In this document: positions 1 to 5,961 of the stretch, in pieces
Layout: each line of letters begins with the position of its first letter
Numbering within the stretch: position 1 is the stretch's first letter
Assembly: GCA_964587515.1 (NCBI GenBank)
Contig: CAZPMO010000228.1
Span: 1-6,747 of the forward strand
Reading direction: 5' to 3'
Length of the DNA stretch: 6,747 bases
Origin: CAZPMO01 sp964587515
GTDB taxonomy: Bacteria; Pseudomonadota; Alphaproteobacteria; MPNO01
Made by a program: the position numbers and the translations under genes
Notes under the pieces: generated by a model
Told to the model about the DNA's origin: nothing
Seen by the model: the letters and a program-made list of their open reading frames with translations, nothing else
The model's database searches: none

Positions 1-102
1 AATTTAGGATGTCCCTTTTTCGCCTTTTCTCGAAATGGGATTACGAAAAATTGACCGCTGTATTTTCGCGCGGGTGATGAAACCCGGTCTATAAGGTCAT
101 CC

Positions 103-402
103 ATGCTGATCGACGTGCAGGATGCCGGCTTAAATTACGTCCTCAACGGCTGCCTTCTGGCCATCGCCGCCGTGACGCTGGCGTCGCTGTTTCCGTGGCG
201 GCTGGCGGGCGGACGCAACCGCTGGACGGTTTTTCTGCCGTGGCTGGCGCTGGCTATTTATGTCGGGTACGAATTCGCCATGCCGGCGCGCATGAATATC
301 CGGCTCGATCTGCTGCTCGTCTGGCCGATGCTCTGCGTCGCTTTCGTGGCCTGGGCGGTCCGGGCGCTGCGCATCAGGTGGCTGCGGCGGAACCGGGCAT
401 AG
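103..402 (+). CDS. Small three-helix membrane protein, unknown function
   Basis: Predicted 99-residue integral membrane protein that I do not recognise as a named family. Three hydrophobic stretches are visible, at about residues 12-32, 41-60 and 68-89. The loop between helices 1 and 2 (RLAGGRNR) and the tail (RIRWLRRNRA) are strongly basic. By the positive-inside rule the first loop and the C-terminus face the cytoplasm and the N-terminus faces out. No catalytic or metal-binding motif is evident. The ATG start follows a modest AAGG at 93-96 with 6 bases of spacing. TTGACC at 51-56 could be a -35 element, but no convincing -10 follows. Codon use and GC match the neighbours, which supports a real gene. 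The RidA-family gene lies about 90 bases downstream on the same strand, so co-transcription is possible. Confidence 0.65.
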   Translation: MLIDVQDAGLNYVLNGCLLAIAAVTLASLFPWRLAGGRNRWTVFLPWLALAIYVGYEFAMPARMNIRLDLLLVWPMLCVAFVAWAVRALRIRWLRRNRA

Positions 403-493
403 GCGGCCGCCGGCCTTCCAATTTTGGATCGCTTGCGCCAGAATTTTGCCGAGCGAAAGCCGATTGTCTGAAATTTTGCCGGGGGTGCCAGAG

Positions 494-883
494 ATGTTCC
501 AGCCGATGAATCCGGAAGGCGTTGCGCCTCCCGTCCGTAAATACGTCCACACCATGACGGTGCCGTCCGGCTACAAGCTGCTGAGCGTTTCGGGCCAGGT
601 GGGCACGCTGCCCGACGGCGGCATCCCGGACGGGATCGAGGCGCAGTCCGAAGCGGCCTGGGCCAATTGCCTGAAATGTCTCGAAGCGCACGGCATGGGG
701 ATCGAGAACGTCTACAAGGTCGTGCAGTACCTCACCGATCCGCGCCACCGCGACGCCCATTTCGCCATCCGCGACCGCTATCTCGGCGATCACGATCCCA
801 CCTCCACCCTGCTGTTCATTTCCGCCCTGGCGCAGCCGGAAATGCTGGTCGAGGTGGAGGTCTTCGCGGCGGCTCCCGAATGA
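494..883 (+). CDS. RidA/YjgF/UK114-family protein lacking the deaminase arginine
   Basis: 129-residue cytoplasmic protein of the RidA (YjgF/YER057c/UK114) family, which forms chorismate-mutase-fold trimers. Archetypal members hydrolyse reactive enamine/imine intermediates such as 2-aminoacrylate. Family marks are the N-terminal FQPMNPEGVAPP, LLSVSGQVGTLPDG at about 29-42, the helix around NCLKCLEAHG at 58-67, VVQYLTD at 76-82, and the C-terminal strand LVEVEVFAA at 118-126. The catalytic arginine (Arg105 in E. coli RidA, in PARSCVEV) is replaced: the matching stretch reads PTSTLLFI, with Ser104. Classical imine deaminase activity is therefore doubtful, and this fits one of the Rid subgroups that lack that arginine. 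The frame is open from a TTG at 446, but ATG 494 gives the usual family N-terminus. A G-run at 480-484 could serve as a weak ribosome site. The stop codon lies inside a 13-bp direct repeat flanking the adjacent repeat element. Confidence 0.9.
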   Translation: MFQPMNPEGVAPPVRKYVHTMTVPSGYKLLSVSGQVGTLPDGGIPDGIEAQSEAAWANCLKCLEAHGMGIENVYKVVQYLTDPRHRDAHFAIRDRYLGDHDPTSTLLFISALAQPEMLVEVEVFAAAPE

Positions 884-1007
884 TGCGGGCAGCATCCTTC
901 GAGACGCACCCTTCGGGTGCTCCTCAGGATGAGGAAAGCTGAGTATCTCCTTATCCTGAGGAGGGCCGGAGGCCCGTCTCGAAGGATGCCAGCCCCCGAA
1001 TGATGCG
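875..1007. repeat. 13-bp direct repeat flanking the inverted-repeat element
   Basis: CCCGAATGATGCG occurs at 875-887 and again at 995-1007, immediately outside the palindromic element. Allowing one mismatch, the match grows to 16 bases (GCTCCCGAATGATGCG at 872-887 against GCCCCCGAATGATGCG at 992-1007). The left copy contains the last codons and TGA stop of the RidA-family gene. The arrangement is what a target-site duplication would look like if the element had inserted at the stop codon. The repeat is seen directly; the insertion is inferred. Confidence 0.7.
888..994. repeat. Cloverleaf-like inverted-repeat element (MITE/REP-like)
   Basis: Compact palindromic element. The outer arms are a perfect 15-bp inverted repeat, GCATCCTTCGAGACG at 892-906 and its complement at 975-989. 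Pairing extends imperfectly outwards (GGC-A at 888-891 against the complement of CAGCC at 990-994). Inside lie three further helices: GCACCC/GGGTGC with a TTC loop (906-920), CTCCTCAGGAT (920-930) paired with ATCCTGAGGAG (953-963) and prolonged by GAGGA/TCCTT with one G-U pair, and GGGCC/GGCCC with a GGA loop (963-975). Together these give a four-way, cloverleaf-like fold. Repeats of this sequence type are frequent between genes in Rhizobiales and relatives. No protein is encoded. It sits between the RidA-family and cupin genes and may affect mRNA stability or termination. Confidence 0.85.
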
Positions 1008-1094
1008 CATGCCCGGGCAGCCGTGCAGAACGTCGTTGATGCGGCCATGGGAGTGGGTCAAAATCGGCGGCGAACCGGCTGGAGGGAGTCCGAC

Positions 1095-1676
1095 ATGAAA
1101 ACCAATGACGTATCCGACGAGGAAATGGGGCGGCGCACGGCGCGCTTCGGCGAGCTCAGACCCTATAAGCAGACCCAGAACGACGCGAAGGGGATTTCGC
1201 CGGACGCCATCGAGAAGGTTTCCGCCAAATGCGTCTACCCGGTTATGTCGCCGGAAGGCTGGGCCGGGCGCAACGGCATGGCGGCGGTGAAGGGCGCGCC
1301 GGGGCTGACCATCAGCCTCGCGGAATGCCCGCCGGGAGACAATCCGGGCCTGCATGTTCATGAAAAGGCGGTGGAGAATTTCTTCTGCGTGCGCGGCCGC
1401 TTCGAGATTACCTGGGGCGACGAGGGCGAGCACAGCACCGTGCTCGAGCCGCTCGATTTCATTTCGGTGCCGCCGGGCGTCTGCCGCAACTTCACCAACG
1501 TTTCCGACGAGCTGGGCTATTTGTGCGTGACCATCCAGACGCCGGAGGGCGATGCGTTCGACAATGTCGCGTTCTCGCCCGGTCTCGGCGCGGAGATCGC
1601 CGAGCAGTTCGGCGCCGAGACAGTGACGCGGATGAACGCGATCGGCTTCAAGTTCGACGCCGGCATCGATAACTGA
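1095..1676 (+). CDS. Cupin-domain protein
   Basis: 193-residue protein with one cupin beta-barrel. Cupin motif 1 is clear: GLHVHEKAVENFFCVRG gives His87, His89 and Glu94 in the HxHx4E pattern, with Gly101. Motif 2 (DFISVPPGVCRNFTN, 121-135) keeps PxG and the final Asn, but the usual metal-ligand histidine is Arg131. A metal site, if present, would have only three ligands. Such stand-alone cupins may be dioxygenases, isomerases or ligand binders; the substrate cannot be told from sequence. ATG 1095 was chosen over the upstream open frame (from 1023) because GGAGGG at 1081-1086 precedes it by 8 bases and the encoded upstream stretch looks non-conserved. It follows the RidA-family gene on the same strand but is separated by the repeat element. 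Confidence 0.85.
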   Translation: MKTNDVSDEEMGRRTARFGELRPYKQTQNDAKGISPDAIEKVSAKCVYPVMSPEGWAGRNGMAAVKGAPGLTISLAECPPGDNPGLHVHEKAVENFFCVRGRFEITWGDEGEHSTVLEPLDFISVPPGVCRNFTNVSDELGYLCVTIQTPEGDAFDNVAFSPGLGAEIAEQFGAETVTRMNAIGFKFDAGIDN

Positions 1677-1696
1677 TCCGCGCGCCGGATTTATTT
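1676..1696. terminator. Short hairpin with T-tract between convergent genes
   Basis: ATCCG at 1676-1680 pairs with CGGAT at 1686-1690 around a CGCGC loop, followed by TTATTT. It lies exactly between the stop codons of the cupin gene and the minus-strand hypothetical gene, where a terminator is expected. The stem is only 5 bp, so it is a weak candidate for the plus-strand transcript. Confidence 0.4.
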
Positions 1697-2025
1697 CAGT
1701 CGAGGCCGATCGCGGCGAGGATGCGTCGCGCGAGGGAAAGCTTCGCGTTCTTTTTCGCGCGGCCGCGCCCGACGCTCAGCGCCGCCGAACCCACCTTGCG
1801 CTTGGGCTTGACCACGTTGGGATTTTCCTTGGTGTAGAAGCAGCGGAACGCGCCGCCCTCGCTGACCGCGTAATAGGCGATCTTGGCGATGGTGGGGTCC
1901 AATTTCAGGCGGCTTTCGGCGTCATGTTCGGCCTGGGCGCGGGAGTCCACCGAGCCCATTTCCATGCGGCCTTCCTTGATCGCCTGGCCGGGCTGGCAGA
2001 TATAAATCTCGGTCGTTCCGGACAT
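1696..2025 (-). CDS. Conserved hypothetical protein with basic C-terminal tail
   Basis: 109-residue protein without a domain I can name. It resembles small conserved hypotheticals of alphaproteobacteria that begin MSGTTEIYICQPGQAIKEG. Residues 1-75 look like a small folded domain, with predicted strands around TEIYICQPG and KIAYYAVSEGGAFRCFYT and a charged helix around SRAQAEHDAESRL. The remaining 35 residues are rich in Lys and Arg (KPKRKV, RGRAKKNAK), which could bind nucleic acid or acidic partners. There is no signal peptide or membrane segment. Only a weak ribosome site (GAGCGCGAG) precedes the ATG. It is separated by 115 bases from the PsiE-family gene upstream on the same strand, so a shared transcript is possible but not shown. 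Confidence 0.7.
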   Translation of the reverse strand: MSGTTEIYICQPGQAIKEGRMEMGSVDSRAQAEHDAESRLKLDPTIAKIAYYAVSEGGAFRCFYTKENPNVVKPKRKVGSAALSVGRGRAKKNAKLSLARRILAAIGLD

Positions 2026-2140
2026 CTCGCGCTCACGGGAAAATCATCATTCGTCGTCCCGCCAAACTGTCAGGAATCCCTTGGCGAAACGCTAATATGG
2101 CAGGATTTTCAGCGGACAGACGGGAAATGAAGCGGCCCCG

Positions 2141-2632
2141 TCAGACCGGCGCGCGCTGGTCGGGGGTCGCGTCCGGGGCCTCCGATTCCACGTGCGAGAG
2201 GAAGGGCTCCAGCTTGTAGCTGGCGTAGCGCAGCACGAACACGGAGCCGGCGAGCATCAGGATCGCCCCGGTGATGGCCAGGATGCGTTCGTCGGGCAGG
2301 TTCTGGAGGCTCACCGAACTGGCGAGCGAGCGCGTCATCACGGTGATCGCCACGTAAATCAGGAACTGCACCGGCAGACGGTTGGTCTTGAAATAGATGC
2401 CCACCATCGCCCCGAGCTCGAGGAAAATGAACAGCAGCAGAATGTCCTCGACGGAGGCCGCCTGCTTTTCCATCAATCCGATATAAGTGGCGGCGGCCGA
2501 CCACACGATGGTCCCGCCGATCACGAAAAGCGCGAGGAACTGGAACGCTTCGACCAGATAATTCCCAAGCTTTTCCGCGCCGGCCTCGCTTTTGACAGCC
2601 AGGTGCTCGACCCGTTGCACGATTTCCGCCAT
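2141..2632 (-). CDS. PsiE-family membrane protein
   Basis: 163-residue inner-membrane protein of the phosphate-starvation-inducible PsiE family; its biochemical role is unknown. Four hydrophobic helices are visible at about residues 30-52, 62-81, 87-105 and 117-137. The helix 2 to 3 stretch LELGAMVGIYFKTNRLPVQFLIYVAI is typical of the family. The N-terminal 25 residues and the acidic C-terminus (HVESEAPDATPDQ) are soluble. The frame is open upstream to 2704, but ATG 2632 is preceded by a very strong GGGAGGAGG about 7 bases away, which fixes the start. In E. coli psiE is known to be controlled by PhoB and cAMP-CRP; I see neither a Pho box nor a CRP site in the roughly 100 bases upstream here. 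It lies just downstream of the cyclase gene in the same direction. Confidence 0.85.
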   Translation of the reverse strand: MAEIVQRVEHLAVKSEAGAEKLGNYLVEAFQFLALFVIGGTIVWSAAATYIGLMEKQAASVEDILLLFIFLELGAMVGIYFKTNRLPVQFLIYVAITVMTRSLASSVSLQNLPDERILAITGAILMLAGSVFVLRYASYKLEPFLSHVESEAPDATPDQRAPV

Positions 2633-2734
2633 GAGTATCCTCCTCCCGTCCTGGTCCCGCTCATTGATTGGGGCCGTCCGCCGCAATCCTAGGGGAAAAT
2701 CCACATCGGAGAAAAGAGGAGAAAATAAGACGCG

Positions 2735-3949
2735 CTACCGTGACGGGAAGCAAACGGGAATTTCCCGGCGTCCCACACGCCCCGCGCCGCCGCTATGGGT
2801 CCATGCCAGACCGGTATGGGCCCGACTGTAATTCGGTTCGATCGCGAGCGCCTTGTTGAATGTCTCGCGCGCCCGTTCGTTGCCGTCCTTGCTGAACTCA
2901 TAAAGCTGGGCCATGCCTTGTTGAACCCGGTCCCACGTACCAAGATCACGAGGCCGTCCCTCCGCCGCCCGCCGGTGCTCGCTCCGCTCAAGCTCGGGCG
3001 CGGTCGTCGCCGCTATCTTGCTGGTCAGATCATCCTGCAGTTCGAAGATGTCCTGGAGATCCCGGTCGTACCGTTCGGCCCAGACATGGTGGCCGGTCTC
3101 CGCGTTTATCAACTGCGCGGTGACGCGCACCCGGTTCCCGGACTTGCGGACGCTCCCCTCGATCACGTACTGAGCGCCCAACTCCTGGCCGACCTTGCGG
3201 ATGTCGGGCGACTTGCCCTTGAAGGCGAAAGTGCTGTTGCGCGCGATGACGGGAAACGACCGCCCAAGCGAAAGCGCCGTGATGACGTCCTCGGTCAGCC
3301 CGTCGGCGAAATATTCCTGGCCCGGATCGTCGGACAGGTTCTCGAACGGCAGGACGGCGACCGCGGGCCGACGAAACATCGCCTCCGAGGATACCAGCGC
3401 ATCGCTCGGCGGTTGCGCGCCGCCCCGCGCAATTCGGTAGACGTGAACTGGGTCGGCGATGTTTTTGACCGACTGTTCGCCCAAATCCTCGTAGGCGATA
3501 TCGATCTTGTGCCGAACCTGCTCGTAGACTGAACTGGAGATGCAGGTGCACCCCGGAAGGGCTATTCCCTCCAACCTGGACGCCACGTTGATTCCGTCGC
3601 CAAAGAGGTCGTCGCCCTCGACGATCACGTCGCCGACATTGATGCCCACCCGAATTTCAATGCGGCGATCTTTCGGCACGTCGGAACCGCGTCGTTCCAT
3701 CGCCAACTGAACATCGACCGCGTGCTGAACGGCGTCGACCGCACTTGGAAACTCGACCAGGATACCGTCGCCAGTGGTCTTTACGATCCTTCCGCCGTAT
3801 TCATCGACCTTTGGATCGAGCAATTCCTTCCGGAGAGTCTTGAGCTGCGCCAGCGTGCCCGCCTCGTCCTCACGCATGAGGCGGCTATAGCCGACAACAT
3901 CAACGGCCATGATCGCCGCTAATCGCCTCTGGACGCGTTGTTCGGCCAT
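2735..3949 (-). CDS. Class III adenylate cyclase with FlgO/TolB-like domain, C-terminally truncated
   Basis: 404-residue cytoplasmic cyclase that should convert ATP to cAMP. The catalytic domain (about 8-172) keeps the key residues: metal-binding Asp17 (MAVDVVGYSRLM) and Asp61 (KTTGDGIL), adenine-selecting Lys57 and Asp114, and transition-state Asn121 and Arg125 (GINVASRLEG). A FlgO/TolB-N-like domain follows (about 194-315; AVAVLPFENLSDDPGQEYFADGL, YVIEGSVRKSG, HVWAERYDRDL). Then one TPR-like unit begins at about 338-384. Family members normally continue with more TPR units to around 550-600 residues. Here similarity stops near LAWTH (residue 385), and a 20-residue unrelated tail (GGAGRVGRREIP) runs to the stop. 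Only about 100 bases separate the stop from the PsiE-family start, so the missing part is not nearby. No clear ribosome site precedes ATG 3949. The methyltransferase gene diverges from it. Confidence 0.85.
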   Translation of the reverse strand: MAEQRVQRRLAAIMAVDVVGYSRLMREDEAGTLAQLKTLRKELLDPKVDEYGGRIVKTTGDGILVEFPSAVDAVQHAVDVQLAMERRGSDVPKDRRIEIRVGINVGDVIVEGDDLFGDGINVASRLEGIALPGCTCISSSVYEQVRHKIDIAYEDLGEQSVKNIADPVHVYRIARGGAQPPSDALVSSEAMFRRPAVAVLPFENLSDDPGQEYFADGLTEDVITALSLGRSFPVIARNSTFAFKGKSPDIRKVGQELGAQYVIEGSVRKSGNRVRVTAQLINAETGHHVWAERYDRDLQDIFELQDDLTSKIAATTAPELERSEHRRAAEGRPRDLGTWDRVQQGMAQLYEFSKDGNERARETFNKALAIEPNYSRAHTGLAWTHSGGAGRVGRREIPVCFPSR

Positions 3950-4116
3950 GTGATGCGTGTGCTTTCAGAACAACCGACGGGCCGGATTGTATGGTTGGTA
4001 GATGAAGGAGTCCATCAAGGCCCGAACGTCAATCGATCGAAATCCGGTCTGTTGGATGGCGGGGTTTTAGGTCACAATTTGATCGGGCACCCAATTCTTC
4101 AGAGAGGAATCGCCAG

Positions 4117-4947
4117 GTGACGGCAAAAGAAAACCAAAATGACACCGATTGGGCGACGCGCGGCGCTTATTGGGCGAAAACCGCGCCGGAAACCGTCTCG
4201 ACGACAGACGACCTCAACCAGCTGCTCATCACCCTGGCGGGGATAGAGCCTGGAAGCCGCGTCCTCGACATCGCATCGGGAGCCGGCGATCCGGCCATCA
4301 GCATCGCCCTGAAAGTCGGTTCGGAAGGATCGGTCACGGCGCTCGACGCCAGCGCGGAGATGCTCGCCGGGGCCCGAAAGAGAGCGGACAAGCTGGGCCT
4401 GGAGAACATCACATTCGAAAACGCGCGCATGGAGGCCCTGCCCTTCGATGATGCGACATTTGACGCCGTGACCTGCCGGTTCGGTCTGATGTCCGCCAAG
4501 GACCCGGTGCTGGCGCTACGGGGCGCGCGGCGGGTGTTGAAAGCCGGAAAGAAGGCCGCCTATATGACCCATGGCGCGCACGACAAGAACACCCTGTTTT
4601 CGATTCTGTGGCCGGCGGTGTTCGAATTCCTGGGCGAAGAGGACGACGACCATCGCGCCGCGCGGCGATATCGATTCAGCGAAAAAAATTCCCTGGTAGC
4701 GGTTTTCAAGGCGGCGGGCTTCAGCCACATCGAGGAAAGGGAGGTTGTCAGAACCAATTTCAGGCCAAAAGACGGGCGGTTCTGGGAGACCATGTTGCTC
4801 CGCGCGTTCGGCGCGAGACTGGAAGGCTTCGAGGACTCGAAAATGGAAGCGCTCCATGCATCCATTGAAAAAGCTTTCGAACCCTATCTGAACGGCGACC
4901 GGTACGAGCTGTTGTCGACCGATATGGCCGCCTGCGGGGTCGCATAA
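4117..4947 (+). CDS. Class I SAM-dependent methyltransferase
   Basis: 276-residue cytoplasmic methyltransferase of the UbiE/Methyltransf_11 type, transferring a methyl group from S-adenosylmethionine to an unidentified acceptor. Motif I is VLDIASGAGDP (49-59), which binds SAM. The acidic residue after strand 2 is Asp77 (VTALDAS). The adenine-contact region is ENARMEALPF (101-110), motif II is FDAVTCRFGLM (115-125), and the post-motif loop is RRVLKAGKKA. The C-terminal part (about 150-276) probably holds the substrate site. The start is GTG 4117, preceded by GAGAGGA at 4102-4108 with suitable spacing. The gene diverges from the cyclase gene across 167 bases in which I see no firm promoter. A hairpin follows the stop, suggesting it is transcribed on its own. 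Confidence 0.85.
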   Translation: MTAKENQNDTDWATRGAYWAKTAPETVSTTDDLNQLLITLAGIEPGSRVLDIASGAGDPAISIALKVGSEGSVTALDASAEMLAGARKRADKLGLENITFENARMEALPFDDATFDAVTCRFGLMSAKDPVLALRGARRVLKAGKKAAYMTHGAHDKNTLFSILWPAVFEFLGEEDDDHRAARRYRFSEKNSLVAVFKAAGFSHIEEREVVRTNFRPKDGRFWETMLLRAFGARLEGFEDSKMEALHASIEKAFEPYLNGDRYELLSTDMAACGVA

Positions 4948-4988
4948 CCGGGGCGATACTCTGCCGGGCCATTTGCGCCTGGCGCCTT

Positions 4989-5006
4989 CGCCGGATTTAC
5001 CCGGCG
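4989..5006 (+). terminator. GC-rich hairpin after methyltransferase gene
   Basis: CGCCGG at 4989-4994 pairs with CCGGCG at 5001-5006 around an ATTTAC loop. TGCGCC at 4974-4979 could pair alternatively with GGCGCA at 5003-5008. No T-tract follows, so intrinsic termination is only possible, not clear. Confidence 0.3.
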
Positions 5007-5022
5007 CACAATGAAATCGCGA

Positions 5023-5042
5023 AATGTGACCTACGTCACATT
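5023..5042. promoter_or_regulatory. CRP-type operator, perfect palindrome
   Basis: AATGTGAC (5023-5030) and GTCACATT (5035-5042) are exact inverted copies around CTAC. Read as TGTGA-N6-TCACA this equals the consensus half-sites of the E. coli cAMP receptor protein with the correct 6-base spacer. It lies 83 bases before the start codon of the MBL-fold gene and in an intergenic region. A CRP/FNR-family regulator is the likely ligand. That the regulator responds to cAMP is inferred from the motif and from the neighbouring genes. Confidence 0.7.
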
Positions 5043-5061
5043 GGTGACGGCGAAGGATCTC

Positions 5062-5067
5062 TACCAT
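5062..5067 (+). promoter_or_regulatory. Possible -10 element of a CRP-dependent promoter
   Basis: TACCAT matches TATAAT at four of six positions. If transcription starts near 5074, the CRP-type palindrome (centre 5032.5) sits at about -41.5, the position of class II CRP-activated promoters, where it replaces the -35 element. There is no good -35 hexamer at the usual place. The match is weak and rests mainly on spacing. Confidence 0.3.
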
Positions 5068-5125
5068 TCGGATTGGGGCAATTGACCCAAGCGTCCACAC
5101 CGAGACGTGGACCGGAGAGAATTCG

Positions 5126-5888
5126 ATGGAACTCAAGATATTGGGGTGTGACGGCGGCATCGGGGAAGGTCTCCGCACCACCTCATTTCTGATCGACGAC
5201 GATATTCTGATCGATGCCGGCACCGGCGTAGGGGGACTGGCGGCACCGGAACTGCAAAAGATCGAGCACGTGTTCCTGACCCACAGCCATGTGGACCACA
5301 CCGCCTTTTTGCCGCTTCTGGTGGAGGTCACCATGGCGCGGCGCGACCGCCCGCTCACCATCCACGCCACCGACGAGACGCGGCGCATCGTCGAGGAGCA
5401 CATCTTCAACTGGGAAATCTGGCCCGACTTCGCCCAGATCCCGTCGCCGGACCAGCCCGCCATGCGTTACGCGCCGATCACAATGGGCACGCCGGTCGAG
5501 ATCGGCGACCGCCGGCTCACCCCCACCCCGGCGAAACATACCGTGCCGGCGGTCGGGTATTGTATCGACAGCGGAGACGCGAGCCTGGTGTTCAGCGGCG
5601 ACACCACGTGCTGCGATGAGACATGGGACGTCCTCAATCGGATCGATAACCTGAAATATCTCATCATCGAGACGGCCTTCAGCGACGCCGACCGGCCGAT
5701 GGCCGAAATATGCGGCCACCTTTGCCCCGAAATGTTGTTCGAGGAATTGATACAACTCGATGGGGCGCCCGAGATTTTCATCTCGCACGTCAAGCCCGGC
5801 TGCGGTTCGGTCATCATGGAGCAGATATCGGCGCGGCAATGGGCCTCGACCCCGCAACNNNNNNNNNNATCAGGTCTTCGAATTCTGA
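5126..5888 (+). CDS. MBL-fold hydrolase, class II cyclic-nucleotide phosphodiesterase-like (3' end disrupted)
   Basis: Metallo-beta-lactamase-fold enzyme resembling proteins annotated as class II 3',5'-cyclic-nucleotide (cAMP) phosphodiesterases, which hydrolyse cAMP to AMP. Metal-ligand motifs are HSHVDH (His53, His55, Asp57, His58), His138 (PAKHTVPAVGY), Asp159 (VFSGDTT) and His221 (FISHVKPG). Other family-like stretches are ILIDAGTG (27-34), HIFNWEIWPDF (92-102) and YLIIETAFS (178-186). The classic HxHLDH signature is matched only loosely, so the substrate is uncertain. GGAGAGA at 5114-5120 precedes ATG 5126. The initial frame is coherent to Gln233 (5824). The frame one base off then reads IGAAMGLDPA (5827-5856), and after the N run a third frame gives QVFEF and a TGA at 5886-5888, the expected family ending. 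Corrected length would be roughly 250 residues. It may be a sequencing or assembly error rather than a true pseudogene. Confidence 0.8.
5859..5868. other. Run of ten Ns (assembly gap or masked bases)
   Basis: Ten undetermined bases interrupt the 3' end of the MBL-fold gene. For the coding frame before it (IGAAMGLDPA) to join the one after it (QVFEF), the true length must leave remainder 2 when divided by 3, for example 8, 11 or 14, and not ten. Confidence 0.95.
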
Positions 5889-5894
5889 GATCGC

Positions 5895-5941
5895 CGGGGT
5901 TCCCGGACAAAATCGAAACCCCGTCCGACCCGTCATACGGG
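5895..5941 (+). terminator. Two hairpins after the MBL-fold gene, possible terminator
   Basis: CGGGGTT at 5895-5901 pairs with AACCCCG at 5917-5923 (15-base loop), and CCCGT at 5929-5933 pairs with ACGGG at 5937-5941 (CAT loop). They lie shortly after the stop codon and before the cold-shock promoter. No T-tract follows directly, so the call is weak. Confidence 0.3.
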
Positions 5942-5961
5942 CCGCCTCTCCATGCGGGTTA

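Noticed and set aside
442..481. AATTTTGCCG direct repeat (442-451 and 472-481) before the RidA-family start
   Set aside because: Two 10-base copies with no symmetry or known operator; too little to call a regulatory site.
446..493. TTG-initiated longer form of the RidA-family protein
   Set aside because: The family N-terminus begins at FQPMNPEG, matching ATG 494; the extra 16 residues resemble no family member.
374..1048. Minus-strand open frame through the RidA-family gene and the repeat element
   Set aside because: Antisense to a clear family member, and its middle is a translation of the palindromic repeat, a frequent source of false genes.
2192..2692. Plus-strand open frame opposite the PsiE-family gene
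   Set aside because: The His/Gln/Glu-rich translation is the mirror of a membrane protein; the minus strand has a strong ribosome site and family match.
2755..2767. CGGGA/TCCCG hairpin within the cyclase tail
   Set aside because: Five-base stem without a T-tract on the transcribed strand; not convincing as a terminator.
4072..4076. TCACA half-site between the cyclase and methyltransferase genes
   Set aside because: No TGTGA partner at the required distance; a five-base match is expected by chance.
4516..5463. Long minus-strand open frame (315 codons) across the methyltransferase end and the MBL-fold gene start
   Set aside because: It is antisense to two well-supported genes, has no recognisable domain, spans a regulatory intergenic region, and is explained by high GC.
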